Shown here piece by piece: positions 6,969-9,623 of a DNA stretch of 9,623 bases. The notes beneath the pieces are model-generated. The model was not told where the DNA came from. It was given only the letters and a program-made list of their open reading frames with translations, and made no database searches. Position 1 is the first letter of the stretch; the number at the start of each line of letters is the position of its first letter. The stretch comes from an uncultured Clostridia bacterium. GTDB taxonomy: Bacteria > Bacillota > Clostridia > Oscillospirales > Acutalibacteraceae. The position numbers and the translations under genes were made by a program. The stretch lies in the NCBI GenBank assembly GCA_905236975.1, contig CAJOQU010000046.1:1-9623 (forward strand). The letters run 5' to 3'.

Positions 6969-9050
6969 TCAGTCTTTTTTTGCTCTTGCCGAGATAATTT
7001 TCTCGGAAATGCTCTTCGGAACCTCTTTATAACCGTCTGGCTCCATGACATATTGACCGCGTCCCTGTGTTCTGGAACGCAGGTCGGTCGCATAACCGAA
7101 CATATCGCCCAGCGGCACTCTGGCGTTGATCTGTTTCACGCCGGAACGGTCTTCAAAGCCTTGAATCTCGCCGCGGCGGGAATTCAGGTCGCCGATCACG
7201 TCGCCCATGTATTCCTCAGGCACAATGACCGTTACCTTCATGATGGGTTCCAGCAGCACCGGGTCAGCCAAACGGCAGGCCTCTTTAAAGGCCATGGAAC
7301 CGGCGATCTTAAACGCCATTTCCGAGGAGTCGACCTCGTGGTAAGAACCGTCATACAGCGTGACCTTTACGTCCACAACGGGGTAACCCGCCAAAACGCC
7401 GGCCTGCAAAGCGCCGCGGATACCGGTATCGACCGCGGGAATGAATTCCTTCGGCACCGTACCGCCGGTGACCGAGTTGATGAACTCGTACCCCGCGCCG
7501 GATTCGTTGGGCTCCACAATGATCTTAACATGACCATATTGACCCGAACCACCCGACTGGCGTTTGTACTTGGTCTCATGATCGACCTTCTTGCGGATGC
7601 TTTCTTTATAAGCCACCTGCGGAGCGCCGACGTTGGCCTCCACCTTGAACTCACGCAGCAAGCGATCCACAATGATCTCCAAATGCAATTCACCCATACC
7701 GGCGATGATGGTTTGACCCGTTTCTTCATCGGTATAGCACTTAAAGGTGGGGTCTTCCTCGGCCAACTTGGCAAGTGCAAGACCCATTTTCTCCTGACCG
7801 GCCTTGGTCTTAGGTTCAATCGCAACACGGATAACCGGCTCCGGGAAGTTCATGGATTCCAAAATGACCGGGTGCTTTTCATCACAGAGCGTGTCGCCCG
7901 TGGTGGTGTTCTTCAAACCTACCGCGGCGGCGATATCACCGGAGTAGCAGGTTTCAATGTCTTCACGGTGGTTGGCGTGCATCTGCAAAATGCGGCCCAT
8001 ACGCTCTTTGTTCTCTTTGACCGAGTTATACACGCCCGAGCCCGCGTCAACCGTGCCGGAATACACACGGAAGAAGCAGATTTTACCCACAAACGGGTCG
8101 GTCGCGATCTTAAAGGCCAACGCCGAGAAGGGTTCGCTGTCCGACGCATGGCGTACTTCTTCTTCCCCGGTTTCGGGGTTTACGCCCTTAATGGCCTCAA
8201 TGTCGGTCGGAGCCGGCATATAGTCCACGATCGCGTCAAGCAGCGGCTGAACGCCCTTGTTGCGGTAAGAAGTACCGCAGGTGATCGGCACCATCTTGTT
8301 GGCAATGGTAGACTGACGGATGATCTTTTTGATCTGTTCGACCGTTGGCTCTTCGCCCTCAAAGTATTTTTCCATCAGTTCTTCGTCCTGCTCAACCACA
8401 TGCTCGATCAACTCGGTATGATATTTGTTGGCAAGCTCGATCATATCCTCGGGGATAGGCTCGCGCCGTACATCTTTTCCGAGGTCGTCGTAATAAATTT
8501 CCGCGTCCATATTGACAAGATCCACAATTCCCTTGAAGCTGTCTTCCACCCCGATGGGAAGCTGGATCGGAACGCCGTTGCAGTTAAAGCGTTCCTTAAT
8601 CATGTCAAGCACGTGGTAAAAATCCGCGCCCATGATATCCATTTTATTTACATAGATCATGCGCGGAACGTGGTACTCGTCAGCCTGACGCCAAACGGTC
8701 TCAGACTGCGGTTCCACACCGCCCTTGGCACAAAGAACCGTCACCGAGCCGTCCAGCACGCGCAAAGAGCGCTGAACCTCCACGGTGAAATCCACGTGTC
8801 CGGGCGTGTCGATAATATTGATACGATGGTCCTTCCAAAAACAGGTAGTAGCAGCCGAGGTAATGGTAATACCGCGTTCCTGCTCCTGCTCCATCCAGTC
8901 CATAGTTGACGCGCCGTCATGCGTTTCGCCCATTTTCCGGTTGATACCGGTGTAGAACAGAATACGCTCGGTGGTAGTTGTTTTACCGGCGTCAATATGT
9001 GCCATGATACCAATATTTCTTGTCATTTCAAGAGATACTTTTCTTGGCAT
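6969..9050 (-). CDS. fusA: Translation elongation factor G
   Basis: GTPase that drives ribosomal translocation and, with RRF, subunit recycling. The 693 residues are the usual length. Nucleotide-binding motifs are AHIDAGKT (17-24), DTPGH (81-85) and NKMD (135-138); domains II to V follow with no gap, including the domain IV/V regions GGSGQYGHVK and LNSRRGEIQGFEDR. The ATG at 9050 has GGTGA (9058-9062) at 7-nt spacing. It starts 33 nt after the rpsG stop and is followed by tuf, the standard str operon arrangement. Its codon use leaves a long spurious open frame on the opposite strand, which is not treated as a gene. It looks like the housekeeping EF-G and not a tetracycline- or fusidate-protection paralogue, judging by operon context and intact motifs. 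Confidence 0.98.
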   Translation of the reverse strand: MPRKVSLEMTRNIGIMAHIDAGKTTTTERILFYTGINRKMGETHDGASTMDWMEQEQERGITITSAATTCFWKDHRINIIDTPGHVDFTVEVQRSLRVLDGSVTVLCAKGGVEPQSETVWRQADEYHVPRMIYVNKMDIMGADFYHVLDMIKERFNCNGVPIQLPIGVEDSFKGIVDLVNMDAEIYYDDLGKDVRREPIPEDMIELANKYHTELIEHVVEQDEELMEKYFEGEEPTVEQIKKIIRQSTIANKMVPITCGTSYRNKGVQPLLDAIVDYMPAPTDIEAIKGVNPETGEEEVRHASDSEPFSALAFKIATDPFVGKICFFRVYSGTVDAGSGVYNSVKENKERMGRILQMHANHREDIETCYSGDIAAAVGLKNTTTGDTLCDEKHPVILESMNFPEPVIRVAIEPKTKAGQEKMGLALAKLAEEDPTFKCYTDEETGQTIIAGMGELHLEIIVDRLLREFKVEANVGAPQVAYKESIRKKVDHETKYKRQSGGSGQYGHVKIIVEPNESGAGYEFINSVTGGTVPKEFIPAVDTGIRGALQAGVLAGYPVVDVKVTLYDGSYHEVDSSEMAFKIAGSMAFKEACRLADPVLLEPIMKVTVIVPEEYMGDVIGDLNSRRGEIQGFEDRSGVKQINARVPLGDMFGYATDLRSRTQGRGQYVMEPDGYKEVPKSISEKIISARAKKD

Positions 9051-9083
9051 ATTATAATCACCATTTTCCTTTCCGGAGTTAAA

Positions 9084-9554
9084 CTACCATCTGTAATGAG
9101 CAAATGCCCGGTTGGCCTCGGCCATTTTGTGCGTATCTTCACGCTTTTTCGCCGCGCCGCCCATGCCGTTTGACGCATCCATGATCTCGCCTGCAAGGCG
9201 TTCCTTCATGGTACGCTCCGAACGGGAACGACTGTAAGTGGTCAACCAGCGCAGACCCAAGGTCTGCTTTCTTGCGGGACGGACTTCAAACGGTACCTGA
9301 TAGGTCGCACCGCCCTTACGAACGGCCTTGACCTCCAACTGCGGCATCACGTTGTCCATCGCCTGGGAGAACACCTCAAGCGGGTCCTTCCCTGTTTTTT
9401 CACTGATAATGTCGAAAGCACCGTATACGATCTTCTGTGCAACGCCTTTCTTTCCGTCTAACATCACATTGTTGATCAGGCGTGTCACGATCTTGGAATT
9501 GTAAACCGGATCCGGCAATACATCGCGTTTTGCAACAAAGCCTCTTCTTGGCAC
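9084..9554 (-). CDS. rpsG: 30S ribosomal protein S7
   Basis: Primary 16S rRNA binding protein that nucleates assembly of the 30S head. From the GTG at 9554 it has 156 residues, exactly the usual size, beginning with PRRGFVAKRDVLPDPVYNS after the start residue. It contains the mid-region RKGGATYQVPFEVRP and ends in the typical EANRAFAHYRW. The frame is open further upstream to the window edge, but the extra residues are not S7-like. GTG 9554 is supported by AAGGAGG (9563-9569) at 8-nt spacing. rpsL would be expected upstream, but its 3' end is not recognisable in the 69 bases shown. A GTG start on S7 is slightly unusual but well supported here. Confidence 0.97.
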   Translation of the reverse strand: MPRRGFVAKRDVLPDPVYNSKIVTRLINNVMLDGKKGVAQKIVYGAFDIISEKTGKDPLEVFSQAMDNVMPQLEVKAVRKGGATYQVPFEVRPARKQTLGLRWLTTYSRSRSERTMKERLAGEIMDASNGMGGAAKKREDTHKMAEANRAFAHYRW

Positions 9555-9623
9555 TTTACTTCCCTCCTTCATAATAATGAGTTCATCGGTACTCGAGTGA
9601 CTTCCCCGTGGCACCAAGCAAGG
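9555..9623 (-). other. Non-coding leader upstream of rpsG (window edge)
   Basis: No recognisable rpsL C-terminus (normally a basic Lys/Arg-rich tail) appears in any minus-strand frame in these 69 bases, so it is probably an rpsL-rpsG spacer or the edge of a contig. It contains an 8-bp palindrome ACTCGAGT and, in the rpsG frame, codons for LVPRGSH, discussed as a finding. No promoter or terminator was seen. Confidence 0.4.
9563..9569 (-). promoter_or_regulatory. Ribosome binding site that decides the rpsG GTG start
   Basis: AAGGAGG on the minus strand lies 8 nt before GTG 9554, the position where S7 homologues begin. It rules out upstream ATG codons in the same open frame, at least one of which (9572) lies before this site. 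Confidence 0.85.

Noticed and set aside
7053..8909. Open frame of 618 codons on the plus strand, antisense to fusA
   Set aside because: It lies entirely within the certain fusA gene, has no recognisable domain or ribosome binding site, and is explained by the strong codon bias of fusA. Its length alone is not evidence of coding.

Overview
The window looks like chromosomal DNA of a low-to-mid-GC Gram-positive bacterium. Strong AGGAGG-type ribosome binding sites, frequent GTG/TTG starts, the rpsG-fusA-tuf order and the character of EF-Tu, EF-G and S7 all suggest a Clostridia-type Firmicute, possibly an Oscillospirales/Ruminococcaceae relative. The class-level call is an inference from protein flavour and was not tested by a search.

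Layout. (1) Positions 1-3731, minus strand: the 5' part of an F-type ATP synthase operon, transcribed right to left. The order is AtpI-like protein, atpB (a), atpE (c), atpF (b), atpH (delta), atpA (alpha) and the first codons of atpG (gamma). Gaps are very short, and atpA overlaps atpG by 17 bp. (2) Positions 3732-4057: an AT-rich divergent control region. It holds a well-formed promoter for the atp operon (TTGATT-17-TATAAT), one or two promoters facing the other way, and a 31-bp dyad between them. (3) Positions 4058-5557, plus strand: a lone membrane family 2 glycosyltransferase with the full processive-type motif set. (4) Positions 5605-5645: a strong intrinsic terminator for tuf, which converges on the glycosyltransferase. 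(5) Positions 5676-9554, minus strand: the translation genes tuf, fusA and rpsG, the distal part of a str operon. tuf has its own candidate promoter just upstream.

Most of this is housekeeping: the str genes supply elongation factors and a 30S protein, and the atp genes build the membrane rotor and stator. The most unusual feature is the ATP synthase delta subunit. It is only 70 residues long and corresponds to the C-terminal domain alone; the domain that normally caps the alpha N-termini is not encoded here. The c subunit also has a mixed ion-site signature (Glu-Ser-Thr and Tyr kept, Gln replaced by Met). The atpB start is unclear, because a hydrophobic reading frame continues upstream with no standard start codon. 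I found no convincing new defence, mobile or RNA system.
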